Shown: in pieces, positions 33,753-42,990 of the stretch
Position numbering within the stretch: the first letter of the stretch is position 1
How the letters are laid out: every line of letters begins with the position of its first letter
NCBI GenBank assembly: GCA_963422775.4
Contig: CAUJSJ030000127.1
Span: forward strand, 15,831 to 79,830
DNA length: 64,000 nt
Direction: 5' to 3'
Origin: Pelomonas sp963422775
GTDB taxonomy: Bacteria; Pseudomonadota; Gammaproteobacteria; Burkholderiales; Burkholderiaceae_C
Made by a program: the position numbers and the translations under genes
The notes under the pieces: model-generated
Told to the model about the DNA's origin: nothing
What the model saw: the letters and a program-made list of their open reading frames with translations, nothing else
Databases searched by the model: none

Positions 33753-36274
33753 TGGCGATGACTCCCGAACTGGCCGCCCAGGTCGAGCGGTTCCGTGCGC
33801 TGCCGTCTGCGATGCGGGAGCGTCGGCAGTGGCTGATGTGGCGGCTCGTCGTGAAAGAGGGCGCCAAGAAGCCGGCCAAGATGCCCTTCTATGTGAGCGG
33901 CCGAAAGCGCCACGGGGAGCAGGGCAGCGGGGAGGATCGCCAGGAGCTGCAGACCTTCGAGGCCGCTATCTCGGAGTTCTCGCGCGGCCGTTGGGATGGC
34001 ATCGGCTTCGCCTTCCTGCCGGGCGATGGGCTGATCGGCGTCGACATCGACGGTGCGGTGAGCGAAGACGGCGAGATCTCGGAGCGCTGCCAGGCCATCG
34101 TGAAGGCGTGCGGCAGCTACACGGAATGGAGCCCGAGCCGGCGGGGCGTGCACATCATCTGCGCGGGCGATACGAAGACCTTCAAGGACAACTCGATTGG
34201 GTTGGAGGTGTTCTGCGGCCGGCAGTTCTTCACCTGCACGGGCGAGGCCTGGGGCGACATGCCGGCCGATGTGGGCCCGATGGACGAGGGCACGCTGAAG
34301 CGGCTGCAGGCGACGGTGCGGGCGGCGCAGAAGGCGGCCAGCGCGCCCAAGCCATCGGCGGCGGCTGCGAAGCCCCGCGCGCCTTCCTCCTCGCCGGCGG
34401 CAGCCGGGGATGGGGGTGGAGACGACTTCTCCAGGGTGAACACGGCGGCGATGGCGGACCTGGATGCCTGGGTGCCCCTGCTGTTCCCGGCCGCGCGCCG
34501 GCATGCCGCGACGGGTGGTTGGCGGGTTCGGTCGTCTGAACTCGGCCGCGACCTGGACGAGGATCTGACGATCACGCCCACGGGCATCGTGGATTGGGGC
34601 GTGGCCGACATGGGCGACGCCAAGAAGGGGCGGCGCACGCCCATCGACCTGGTCGTTGAGTGGGGACACCAGTCGGCGAAGGACGCGCTGCATTGGCTGG
34701 GCCAGCGGCTCGGCCTGGCGCTCAAACGGCCTGGCGAGGGGCGCAGCAAGAAGGCGAAGGCCGCAGCCGCGCCAGCTACCCCATCGCCCGGCTCCGCAGC
34801 GGGTGGAGGGGAGGGCGACGGCCCGCCTGACGCGCCAACCGACGGCGGCCGGGCCGAGGGTGACGATGACGACCCACGGCCAAAGCCGGTCGACAAGTGG
34901 CGCAACAAGCTGCTGTGGGAGAAGGGGGCCGTCCGCGATTGCCGCGAGAACGTGTATCTGATGCTGACGCATCACCCCAAGCTGCAGGGGCTGATCGGTT
35001 TCGACGAGTTCTCGCATCGCGTCATGAAGCTCAAGGAGATGCCTTGGGACTCTGCCAAGGGCGAGTGGACGACGCACGATGACTATCTGCTCGGGCTGTG
35101 GCTGGCCGAGAAAGAGCGGATGACGGTGCGGGCCGAGGCCACGCTCGTGGCCGGCGTGGCGATGGCGGCCTATGCGGGCCGCTACCACCCGGTGCACCAG
35201 TACCTGCACGGGCTGAAGCCATGGGATGGCATCCCGCGCCTGGCGCACTGGCTGGCCGACTGCCTGGGCGCTGAGCCCGGGGAGTACACGGCCGCCGTGG
35301 GCACGTGGTTCGTCATGGGCATGGTGCAGCGCGTGCTGAAGCCGGGCTGCCAGATGGATTACATGGTGGTGCTGGAGGGCCTGCAGGGCAAGCAGAAGAG
35401 CACGGCACTGCGCACGCTGGTGGGCAACGACGATTGGTTTGCCGACACGCCGATCCGCATCGGCGACAAGGACGCGCTGTTGAGCCTGGCGGGCAAATGG
35501 CTGTACGAGGTGGGCGAGCTGGACTCGTTCAACAAGGCCGAGGTCACTGCGGTGAAGCAGTACGTGTCGAGCCGCATCGACCGGGTGCGTGAGCCTTTTG
35601 CGCGGCGCCCCGTGGACCGCCCGCGCAGCGCGGTGTTTGGCGGGTCGACCAACCAGAGCGAGTACTTCAAGGACCCGACGGGCGCGCGGCGCTTCTGGCC
35701 GGTGGCGTGCGATGGCGACATCGAGCTCGCCAAGCTGGCGAGCTGGCGGGATCAGCTGTTCGCCGAGGCGATGCAGCGGCTGGCGAGCGATGACGCAGAG
35801 CAGCGGCGGTACTGGCCGACGCGCGAGGAGACCGAGCTGCTGCTTGTGCCGCAGCAGGAGCGTCGCGAGATCGTCGACCCATGGTTTGAGCGCCTGGCGG
35901 CCTGGCTGGAGAGCAAGGACGTGTTTGATGACGTCGGCCGGCGCGTGGACGAGGTGAACAAGTTCACTTCGCATGAGCTGCTGACGAAGGCACTGCATGT
36001 GCCGACAGATCGCATCGACTCGGGCCGCCAGATGGCGACGCGGGTTGGCATTGCGATGCACAAGATGGGGTGGGCAAAGGAGCGCGACAGCACGGGCGCG
36101 CGGCTGTGGCGGTACATCCGCCCGAGCAAGGGCAAGGCGGCCTCGTCGGCGCAGCCAGTCCAGGGGGCGGCAGACGTGCCGCACGAAGCACCAGTTAGCG
36201 CACAGGGTCCGGGTGAGACGGGGGGTCGTACTCCTGCCGCCGACGGCGTGCCGCTGGAGGTGCTGGGTGACTGA
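33752..36274 (+). CDS. PrimPol-VapE replication protein
   Basis: The 840-residue protein joins two parts. The N-terminal 190 residues resemble phage primase-polymerases, with the acidic GVDIDGAV motif, the SPSRRGVHIICAG block and LEVFCGRQFFTCTG. A linker follows, then a VirE/VapE superfamily-3-like helicase: KPWDGIPRLAHWL, the P-loop-like LEGLQGKQKSTALRTL (about 540), LYEVGELDSFNKAEV and FGGSTNQSEYFKDPTGARRFWPV. It is the likely primase-helicase for phage replication. One dispersed palindrome encodes VRSSE in its linker (residue 259). Confidence 0.85.
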   Translation: MAMTPELAAQVERFRALPSAMRERRQWLMWRLVVKEGAKKPAKMPFYVSGRKRHGEQGSGEDRQELQTFEAAISEFSRGRWDGIGFAFLPGDGLIGVDIDGAVSEDGEISERCQAIVKACGSYTEWSPSRRGVHIICAGDTKTFKDNSIGLEVFCGRQFFTCTGEAWGDMPADVGPMDEGTLKRLQATVRAAQKAASAPKPSAAAAKPRAPSSSPAAAGDGGGDDFSRVNTAAMADLDAWVPLLFPAARRHAATGGWRVRSSELGRDLDEDLTITPTGIVDWGVADMGDAKKGRRTPIDLVVEWGHQSAKDALHWLGQRLGLALKRPGEGRSKKAKAAAAPATPSPGSAAGGGEGDGPPDAPTDGGRAEGDDDDPRPKPVDKWRNKLLWEKGAVRDCRENVYLMLTHHPKLQGLIGFDEFSHRVMKLKEMPWDSAKGEWTTHDDYLLGLWLAEKERMTVRAEATLVAGVAMAAYAGRYHPVHQYLHGLKPWDGIPRLAHWLADCLGAEPGEYTAAVGTWFVMGMVQRVLKPGCQMDYMVVLEGLQGKQKSTALRTLVGNDDWFADTPIRIGDKDALLSLAGKWLYEVGELDSFNKAEVTAVKQYVSSRIDRVREPFARRPVDRPRSAVFGGSTNQSEYFKDPTGARRFWPVACDGDIELAKLASWRDQLFAEAMQRLASDDAEQRRYWPTREETELLLVPQQERREIVDPWFERLAAWLESKDVFDDVGRRVDEVNKFTSHELLTKALHVPTDRIDSGRQMATRVGIAMHKMGWAKERDSTGARLWRYIRPSKGKAASSAQPVQGAADVPHEAPVSAQGPGETGGRTPAADGVPLEVLGD
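34526..34541. repeat. Dispersed 16-base palindrome, site 3
   Basis: GTTCGGTCGTCTGAAC, one base off the consensus, falls in the replication gene and reads V-R-S-S-E. Confidence 0.6.
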
Positions 36275-36287
36275 CTTGAGCGTCAAC

Positions 36288-36519
36288 GTCCAACACTGTC
36301 CAACACCCATTGCGGGAGGTTGGACGGATTGTAAGTGCTTGAGCTGCAACGGGTTTTCAGGCCGTCCAACCTGCCTCATGCGTATGCCCCTGGGCGCGTG
36401 TGGGGGCGTGGGTGCGAGCGTGGGGGCGCCCCCGGGCCCCCGCCCGCACACCGGCGCGCATGCGAGACAGCCCTTTGTCTTGGTAGGACGGTTGGACGGA
36501 AGGTTGGTAAGTAGGACGG
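36288..36519. repeat. Iteron-like GTCCAAC / GTTGGAC cluster
   Basis: In the 260-base gap after the replication gene, GTCCAAC occurs at 36288-36294, 36298-36304 and 36364-36370. The complement GTTGGAC occurs at 36319-36325 and 36491-36497. Most copies extend to CCGTCCAAC, and GTAGGACGG variants lie at 36484 and 36511. A C/G-rich palindromic stretch (GGGGGCGCCCCCGGGCCCCC) lies between them. This looks like a replication origin or operator region. Confidence 0.5.
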
Positions 36520-36535
36520 AGAGGAGGCATTCCAG

Positions 36536-36931
36536 ATGAGCGATTGGGTGTTCATGAACCGGTTGATGCCTCGGGTGGTTGCCGAAATGAAGGAGTGGCG
36601 CAACGGCAGCTGCAGCGACCACCTCGACGAGTGCTGGCGCAAGGGCGTCACACAGAAGCTGCCAGGGTGGTTTTATGCCCGGGAGGGTGCGGTGGCCGTT
36701 GGCACGCCGTTCCCGATGACGTGGCGCGGCGTGGCGTTGGAGATGTCGCTGAACGCGTGGGAGGCGCACGGCTATGTGCTGATGCTGGCGCCGCTGCCTG
36801 AGGGTCGGGTGCTGGTGAGGCCGCTCAATGAACGCGAGATCGCCGCGAGGGCAATCGTTGACTTGGACGCCCAGGGCCGGCGGCCGCAGCGGCACGGCCT
36901 GACTGGGGAGGTGACGAATGGCGCGGATTGA
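36536..36931 (+). CDS. Hypothetical phage protein (131 aa)
   Basis: No family is recognised. It begins MSDWVFMNRLMPRVVAEM and contains GWFYAREGAVAVGTPFPMTWRG. It has a GAGGAGG ribosome-binding site and overlaps the antiterminator gene by 14 bases. Confidence 0.6.
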   Translation: MSDWVFMNRLMPRVVAEMKEWRNGSCSDHLDECWRKGVTQKLPGWFYAREGAVAVGTPFPMTWRGVALEMSLNAWEAHGYVLMLAPLPEGRVLVRPLNEREIAARAIVDLDAQGRRPQRHGLTGEVTNGAD

Positions 36932-37262
36932 GTGGGTGGAAGGCCGGCTGCGAGAGTGGGGTGAGTGGGTGCGTGCTGAAGGCCGCCCAGCTGTGGGCTA
37001 TCCAGCCAAGTCCTGCCTGCACCCGGACTGGGGCATTCCCTCGAAGGGGTCGGCGCCGGTGTTCAAGGTGGAAATCGGCGGGCGCGGCGGGCGGACGCAC
37101 TTCCATGTGCTGGCGCTGAGCCAGACGTTGCAGATGACGCTGCTGCTGCACTACGTGAAGAACCAACAGGTGATCGAGGTCGCCAAGCTCATGGCCTGCG
37201 CGGCGGCCACGGTCGACCAGCGGATCTGGCGCGTTCACGCGGTGCTGGCCCACCAACTTTGA
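36918..37262 (+). CDS. Phage antitermination protein Q (PF06530 type)
   Basis: The 114-residue protein has the short Q pattern: WVEGRLREWGEWVRAEGRPAVGYPAKSCL, then LLLHYVKNQQVIEVAKLMACAAATVDQRIWRVHAVL, ending in a sigma-region-4-like helix-turn-helix. Q proteins let RNA polymerase pass terminators into late genes. A strong terminator lies 53 bases downstream, before the first late gene, as expected. Confidence 0.75.
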   Translation: MARIEWVEGRLREWGEWVRAEGRPAVGYPAKSCLHPDWGIPSKGSAPVFKVEIGGRGGRTHFHVLALSQTLQMTLLLHYVKNQQVIEVAKLMACAAATVDQRIWRVHAVLAHQL

Positions 37263-37314
37263 GTTTTAGGGATTATGGGAAATCGGTACATTCCTGGAAA
37301 ACTTATCCATGGTG

Positions 37315-37351
37315 CGCCCGGCGGTCGAAAGACTTGCCGGGCGTTCTTTTT
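37315..37351 (+). terminator. Terminator between Q and the late genes
   Basis: CGCCCGGC (37315-37322) and GCCGGGCG (37336-37343) form an eight-base stem followed by TTCTTTTT. Its position after Q suggests the late terminator that Q overrides. The 50 bases before it could hold the late promoter, but no clear -10/-35 pair was seen. Confidence 0.8.
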
Positions 37352-37945
37352 GTGCAAGTCTCGACCCGCAACAACATCGACGCCGTTGTCAGCCGCATGG
37401 ACGGCTACAAGCGCGAGAGCGTCGACAAGGCTATCCCGCTGGCGTTGAACCGCACGGGTGAGATGGCGCGCACTGGCGCATCGCGCGAGCTGCGATCACA
37501 GGGCTATGCGCTGACCGCGTCCGAGATCAAGGATTCGATCACCCTCATCAAGGCCAGCTCTGGGCAGCGGCGCGTGAAGCTCATCGTGCGCCGCAACACC
37601 AAGAGCCAGATGGACTACAGCCCGAGGGAGAGCAAGGCCGGCGTCACGGTGAAGATCAAGGGCGGTCGCAAGCTCATCAAGGGCGCCTTCATCGCTCAGC
37701 GGCTCAACGGGTCATCTGGCGTGTACGTCGAGGACAAGAAGGCGGGCAAGACCGTCATTCGCCGGCAGTCCCAGTACAAGCGCGGCAGCAAGGGTGGGTG
37801 GCATGCCTACCCTGTGCGAAAGCTCTTCGGCCCCAGCGTGGGTGGCGTGTATGCCACCCAGCAGGTGCAGGCGGCGATGGCCGTCTCTATCCGAGAGAAC
37901 TTCGAGGCACGCCTAGAGCATGAGCTCAAGAGGCTGAAGCGATGA
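37352..37945 (+). CDS. Prophage minor tail protein Z-like
   Basis: The product of about 197 residues matches the minor tail Z family (PF06763): KAIPLALNRTGEMARTGASRELRSQGYALTASEIKDSITLIKASS. The GTG at 37352 directly follows the terminator T-tract and lacks an obvious ribosome-binding site; an ATG at 37400 is the alternative. It lies before the terminase genes, away from the tail module. Confidence 0.7.
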   Translation: MQVSTRNNIDAVVSRMDGYKRESVDKAIPLALNRTGEMARTGASRELRSQGYALTASEIKDSITLIKASSGQRRVKLIVRRNTKSQMDYSPRESKAGVTVKIKGGRKLIKGAFIAQRLNGSSGVYVEDKKAGKTVIRRQSQYKRGSKGGWHAYPVRKLFGPSVGGVYATQQVQAAMAVSIRENFEARLEHELKRLKR

Positions 37946-38005
37946 ATGGCCGGGTCCTTCCTGGCCTCGGAAAACGCGGCGGCCACGATCCCGAAAAAAC
38001 GCTAG

Positions 38006-38051
38006 TGGGAGGCGTCGGCATTTGCTTGACACCTTGACATTCCGCCTCCCA
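38006..38051. repeat. Nine-base inverted repeat before terminase small subunit
   Basis: TGGGAGGCG (38006-38014) and CGCCTCCCA (38043-38051) are a perfect inverted pair 28 bases apart, in the 117-base gap before terS. cos and pac sites often lie here, and TTGACA at 38035 suggests a promoter inside the loop. Confidence 0.4.
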
Positions 38052-38062
38052 GCTTGACAGCC

Positions 38063-38662
38063 ATGACCGCCGCAACTGGCACCTCCACCGCTCGCCGTGT
38101 GTCGCAAGCCGCGCTCGCTCGCGAGCTGGCGGTCTCGCGCCAGGCTGTGAACGACCTCGTGTCGCGCGGCGTGCTTGTGCTCGGCGCGGATCGCAAGCTC
38201 GACGCCGACGAGGCCGCCGCCATCATTCGCGAGCGCGTGCGACCCACCGGCAAGACGGCCGCCGCCGTGGCTCCACCTGCTGGATCAGCAGCACCCCATT
38301 CCCTGGCTGCGCCAGGCAAGACAGATCACGCCGCCGGCTACTACGTGGCGAAGGCCCAGCGCGAGGCGAGCGAGGCCGGCATCGCGCAGCTGCGGCTTGA
38401 GCAGATGCAGGGCAACCTCATCGACCGCGACGCCACCGTTCAGGCTGTCTTCACGGCCTTTCGCATGTTGCGCAATCAGATGCTGTTCCTGCCGCGCAAG
38501 CTCTCGGGCCAGCTGCTCAACAAGACCTCGCCCCGCGACGTGCAGCAGATCCTTGAGGCCGAGGTGCGCGCAGCGCTTGACCAGTTCCAACGCAAGACCC
38601 TCGCCAGTCTGGCCGGCAACGTCGGCAGCACGATGCCTGTGGAAGAAGGGAGCGACGCATGA
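38063..38662 (+). CDS. Terminase small subunit-like protein
   Basis: The 199-residue protein opens with a helix-turn-helix (SQAALARELAVSRQAVNDLVSRGVL) like lambda Nu1. A helical segment follows (YYVAKAQREASEAGIAQLRLEQMQGNLIDRD), then a C-terminal partner-binding region. It should recognise the packaging site. The stop overlaps the terminase large subunit start (ATGA). Confidence 0.8.
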   Translation: MTAATGTSTARRVSQAALARELAVSRQAVNDLVSRGVLVLGADRKLDADEAAAIIRERVRPTGKTAAAVAPPAGSAAPHSLAAPGKTDHAAGYYVAKAQREASEAGIAQLRLEQMQGNLIDRDATVQAVFTAFRMLRNQMLFLPRKLSGQLLNKTSPRDVQQILEAEVRAALDQFQRKTLASLAGNVGSTMPVEEGSDA

Positions 38663-40701
38663 ACGTCGCTGACGCATTCGCTGCCGTACTGACCGCCGCG
38701 GCCATGGCCATGGCGCCTGACCCAGCGCTGCAGCTCGACGTGTGGGCCGAGCAGCACGTCGTCGTGCCGCCGCCTTCCGCCGTGCCCGGGCCCTACCGCC
38801 TGGCGCACACGCCGTTTGCCCGTCGCGTGTTGCAGGTCCTGTCGCCCGACGTGGCCTGCAAGCGCGTCGTCGTGCGCGGCGCCTCGCAGATGCTGAAGAC
38901 GCAGACCTTCATCTGCGCCGCGCTCGGCTGGATCGATCAGGGCAACGCGAACATCCTCGCGCTGGAGCCCACAGACAAGCTCGCCAAGCGCCTGTCCAAG
39001 CGCGTTGGTGACGCCATCGCTGCGTGCGACAAGGTCAAGGACAAGGTCGCCAAGCCGCGCAGCCGCGACAGCCGCAACACCGTCGACAGCAAGGACTATC
39101 AGGGCGGCACGCTCTACATCACGACGGCCGGCAGCTCCAGCAACCTGGCCGAGATCAACGCGCGCTATGTCTTCGTCGACGAGGTCGACCGGATGGATCG
39201 CAACGTCAACGGCGAGGGCAGCGTGCCCGAGCTGGCCGACGCGCGCACCACCACGCACGAGGGCGAGCAAAAGGAATACATCGTCTCGTCGCCCACAGAC
39301 CAGGGCAACAGCGAGATCGATGACCAGTTCGAGCGCGGCACGCAGGAGCACTACGAGGTTCCATGCCCGCACTGCGGCCAGCTGCACCAGCTCGTCGCCG
39401 AGAACCTCCGCTACCACCGCGACGAGGCCGGCATCGTCGACCGCGCCTGGTTCGTCTGCCCCGAGTGCGGTAGCGAGATCGACGAAGAGCACAAGCCGGC
39501 GATGTTGCGCGACGCGCCGCTCAGCGGCACCGCGCGCTGGGTGGCCAAAGCAGCCGGTGACGGCGAGACGATCAGCTTCGAGATCAGCGCCTTCTATGCG
39601 CCCGCCGGGTCGATCACGTGGCTCGGCCTGGCCCGCCAGCTGGTGCGTGCCGAGGAGGCTGAGAAGCTCGGCAACGTCGAGCCCATGCGCGTGTTCCACA
39701 ACACCCGCCTGGCGCGCAGCTACAGCTACCGCAGCGACCTCCCGCAAGCCTCCGACCTGAAGGACCGCGCCCTTGAGTACGCCGAATGCACCGTGCCGGA
39801 AGGCGGCCTGCTGCTCACCGCGGGCGTGGACGTCCAGCATGACCGCCTGGCCGTCGTCATTCGCGCGTGGGGCCGCGGCGAGGAAAGCTGGCTTGTGTAC
39901 TGGGGCGAGATCTTCGGTCCCACCTTGCACCCGAACCAGGGCGCCTGGCTCGACCTGGACCTCCTGCTGACGCGCCGCTTCGCCCACGCTTGGGGTGGTT
40001 CGCTCACCATCGCGGCGGCCAGCATCGACGGCAGCGACGGCAACCGCACCGAGACGGTCAACGCCTATGTGCGCGACCGCATGGCCCTGGGCTTCATGTC
40101 TGTCAAGGGCGCCTCCGAGCAGACCAACGACCGCAAGGAAATCTTCGCTGCACCGCAGGTGGTCGACCTGACCGGCCGCCAGAAGGTGGCGAAGTACGGC
40201 CTGCGTCAGTACATCGTCGGCACGCACCGCGCGAAAGACCTCCTGCTGGACACGCGCTCGCGGCTCGCAGGCACCGGCCCTGGCCGCATGCACGCCTACG
40301 CCGGTGTTCGCGCCGACTACTGGGAGCAGTTCTCCAGCGAGGTCAAGAAACCCACCGGGCCGAAGCGTCGCATGGCCTGGGTCAAGAAGGGCGGCGTGCG
40401 CAATGAGGCGCTCGACTGCGAGGTGTATGCGCTCCACGCCGCCCGCAGCCAGAAGGTCCATCTGTTGCGCGAGTCCCATTGGGAAGCGCTTGAAGAGCGT
40501 CTGCGCCAACGCGGCATGTTCGATCCCGTCGTGGCTGACGCCGTCGTCGTCAGCGAAACCGCTGAGCCAGTTCAGACGTCCGAACCTGCAGCGCCGCCCG
40601 CGGCAGCCGCCCAACCCGCGCAGCCCCGCCAGCCCGCCGCCGCACCAACCCGCACCGGCTGGACCTCGGCCCCCTCCGGCTGGAAAGCCAGCCGCCGCTA
40701 A
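38659..40701 (+). CDS. Terminase large subunit, GpA family
   Basis: The 680-residue GpA-type terminase has an ATPase domain with VRGASQMLKTQTFICAALGW and the Walker B-like YVFVDEVDRMD. A zinc-binding pair follows (CPHCGQ...CPECGSE), then a nuclease domain beginning GVDVQHDRL. It powers DNA packaging with the small subunit. The last 45 residues are a Pro/Ala-rich linker in which a dispersed palindrome encodes VQTSE (residue 638). Confidence 0.92.
   Translation: MNVADAFAAVLTAAAMAMAPDPALQLDVWAEQHVVVPPPSAVPGPYRLAHTPFARRVLQVLSPDVACKRVVVRGASQMLKTQTFICAALGWIDQGNANILALEPTDKLAKRLSKRVGDAIAACDKVKDKVAKPRSRDSRNTVDSKDYQGGTLYITTAGSSSNLAEINARYVFVDEVDRMDRNVNGEGSVPELADARTTTHEGEQKEYIVSSPTDQGNSEIDDQFERGTQEHYEVPCPHCGQLHQLVAENLRYHRDEAGIVDRAWFVCPECGSEIDEEHKPAMLRDAPLSGTARWVAKAAGDGETISFEISAFYAPAGSITWLGLARQLVRAEEAEKLGNVEPMRVFHNTRLARSYSYRSDLPQASDLKDRALEYAECTVPEGGLLLTAGVDVQHDRLAVVIRAWGRGEESWLVYWGEIFGPTLHPNQGAWLDLDLLLTRRFAHAWGGSLTIAAASIDGSDGNRTETVNAYVRDRMALGFMSVKGASEQTNDRKEIFAAPQVVDLTGRQKVAKYGLRQYIVGTHRAKDLLLDTRSRLAGTGPGRMHAYAGVRADYWEQFSSEVKKPTGPKRRMAWVKKGGVRNEALDCEVYALHAARSQKVHLLRESHWEALEERLRQRGMFDPVVADAVVVSETAEPVQTSEPAAPPAAAAQPAQPRQPAAAPTRTGWTSAPSGWKASRR
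40570..40585. repeat. Dispersed 16-base palindrome, site 4
   Basis: GTTCAGACGTCCGAAC in the disordered C-terminal linker of the terminase. Confidence 0.65.
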
Positions 40702-40710
40702 CCCAACGCC

Positions 40711-41280
40711 ATGAACATCTTCAACACCTTGCCTGTCGGTGACAGCGCGAGCTGGCAGGACGCAGCCGTGCAGCTGGCCGACGGTCGCCTCGCTACCTCG
40801 GCCAGCTGGTCGCTCACCTACTACCTGCGCGGCCCGAGCGAGCTCGACCTGGTCGCGGCGGCCGATGGCACCGGCTGGCGCGTCGCGCTCAGTGCCACCG
40901 CGAGCGGTGCGCTTGGTGCCGGCCTGTATCGCTGGAGCGCGGCCGTCGCCAGTGGCGCCGAGCGCTTCACCGTTGGCGCGGGTCAACTCACTCTGACGCC
41001 AGACCTTGCAGCGGTCGCTCCAGGCGTCGATGCGCGCACTCAGGCGCAGGTGGCGCTTGCGGCCTGCGAAGCTGCCATGGCCACCTTCAACCAGACCGGC
41101 GGCAAGGTCAGGAAGTACGACATCGCCGGCCGCTCCATGGAGTTCCAAAGCATCACCGAGCTGATGCAGCTGCACGCCTTCTGGAAGGGCAAGGTCCTTG
41201 CCGAGCAAGCCACCGCGCAGATCGGCGCCGGCCTCGGCAACCCCCGCAACCTTTACGCCCGCTTCGTGCGGCCAAGCTGA
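40711..41280 (+). CDS. Phage head protein, gpW-like C-terminus
   Basis: The 189-residue protein has an N-terminal beta-rich region and a C-terminal helical part (KYDIAGRSMEFQSITELMQLHAFWKGKV) like gpW/head-tail joining proteins. Its position between terminase and portal fits a head-completion role. No firm family is assigned. Confidence 0.55.
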   Translation: MNIFNTLPVGDSASWQDAAVQLADGRLATSASWSLTYYLRGPSELDLVAAADGTGWRVALSATASGALGAGLYRWSAAVASGAERFTVGAGQLTLTPDLAAVAPGVDARTQAQVALAACEAAMATFNQTGGKVRKYDIAGRSMEFQSITELMQLHAFWKGKVLAEQATAQIGAGLGNPRNLYARFVRPS

Positions 41281-41281
41281 G

Positions 41282-42990
41282 ATGACACCCATCGAGCTGC
41301 CGCGCCAGCCCATGCGCGCCTACCACCCCACGGGTGTCATCACGCCAGACCTGTCGACCAAGGGCAGCGCGATCCTCACCACCTGGACCGCCGAGCGCCA
41401 GGCCGCGCGCGCAGCCGCGGTGCAGGCCGACCGCAACCGCCAGCAGCAGCAAGCCTCGCGCGCCTACGCTGGCGCTGCGCACAACCGCCTCACAGGCGAC
41501 TGGTCGGCCCTCAACACCAGCGCCGACAGCGAGCTGCTCACCAGCCTGCGCCCCCTGCGCGCCCGCAGCCGCGAGCTGGTGCGCGACAACGAATATGCGC
41601 TGCACTGCGTGCGCCTGCTGCAGAACAACATCATCGGCAACGGCATCGGCCTGCAGTGCCAGGTCAAGACCGCCGGCGGCAAGCTGCTCACGAAGGTCAA
41701 TTCAGCCCTGGAGCAGGCCTTCGCCGAGTGGGCCGACGCTGACTCGTGCCACACCGCCGGCCTGCTCGGCCTGGCCGACATCGAGCGCGTGTGCGCCGCA
41801 GAGCTGGCCGTCGCGGGCGAGGCCATCATTCGCATCGTGCGCCAGCCCTTCGGCCGCCGCAACGAGATCCCGCTCGCCCTGGAGGTCATCGAGGCCGACC
41901 GCCTTCTCGACAACTGGCAGACAGCCCACGCCCCCAACGGCAACCTGATCCGCATGGGCGTCGAGATCGACCAATGGCACCGCCCCGTCGCCTACTGGTT
42001 CAACCCCAACCATCCGGGCGACTACCAGTTTTCTACCTTCCAACCGGCCAAGTACCTGCGCGTGCCGGCGTCGGACATCGTGCACCTGTACGTCATCAAC
42101 CGCTGGCCGCAAACACGTGGTGAGCCCTGGTTCCACGCCGTGCTGCGCACGATGCACGACGAGGGCGGCTTCAGCGAGGCCGAGATCGTCAAGGCGCGCG
42201 CCAGCGCCAACATCGTTGGCTTCATCTCCGGCCCTGACCCGCTGGTGCCTGACGGCGTCCAGAACGGCCGCCAGATCATCGACACCGAGCCCGGCACCTG
42301 GCAGCGCCTGCTGCCGGGTGAAAGCGTCGCCGGCTTCAACGCCACCAGCCCCAACCCGGCCGTCGGCCCCTTCCTCGCGCACATGGTGCGCAAGATGGCC
42401 GTTGGCACCGGCATCAGCTACGAGGCACTCAGCCGCGACTACACCGGCGCCAGCTACAGCAGCGCGCGCATGGGGCCCTGCTGGAGGACCGCAGCATGTA
42501 CCGCGTGCTGCAGGGCTTCTTCGTGCGCAACTTCCGCCAGCGCCTGCACGCCGAATGGATGGACGCCGCCACGCTGGTGGGTGCCATCAAGCCCGGCAAC
42601 GACTACTACAGCAACTTCAAGAAGTACCAGGCCGCCTCCTTCAAGCCGCGCGGCTGGAGCTGGATTGACCCCGTCAAGGAAGTTGCCGCCTACAAGGCCG
42701 CCGTCCGCTCCGGCTTCATGACCAACGCGGATGTGATTGCGCAGACCAACGACGGCGCCGACATCGAGGACGTCTACAAGACCCTGCAGGAAGAGCGCGC
42801 CATGGCTGCGGATCTCGGCCTGGTGCTCGACACCGACGCGGCCCAGGTCAACGACAAGGGCGCTGAGCAGGGCGCCGGGGCGCCGGCTGGTGAAGCAGTT
42901 CAGACGCCCGAACAGAACGACGGTGCCGATGGCGACCAGACCGACAACAACCCATCCGGCGCCGACGACGCCAAGGAGAACGACAAGTGA
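41282..42990 (+). pseudogene. Lambda-type portal protein gene interrupted by a two-base frameshift
   Basis: Portal proteins form the head vertex through which DNA enters. The first frame carries the typical LVRDNEYALHCVRLLQNNIIGNGIGLQ, FHAVLRTMHDEGGFSEAEIVKARASANIVGF and GISYEALSRDYTGASYSSAR. It then breaks at GGGG in 42472-42475: the expected reading A-L-L-E-D-R-S-M-Y needs two Gs fewer. The second frame continues correctly (RVLQGFFVRNFRQRLH...) to 42990. A portal knockout would kill the phage, so either the prophage is defective or the bases are wrong. The C-terminus is a disordered linker with a dispersed palindrome (VQTPE). Confidence 0.88.
42898..42913. repeat. Dispersed 16-base palindrome, site 5
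   Basis: GTTCAGACGCCCGAAC in the acidic C-terminal tail of the portal. Confidence 0.6.

Noticed and set aside
33707..36895. A very long open frame antisense to the replication gene
   Set aside because: It mirrors the codon structure of the VapE gene, has low-complexity composition and no recognisable domain; high GC makes such antisense frames common here.
41198..41281. An upstream start extending the portal
   Set aside because: The extension lies inside the preceding gene and is basic and low in complexity; the ATG at 41282 fits the family start.
38476..41313. A 945-codon frame antisense to the terminase
   Set aside because: Same reason: it is a shadow of a well-supported GpA terminase gene.
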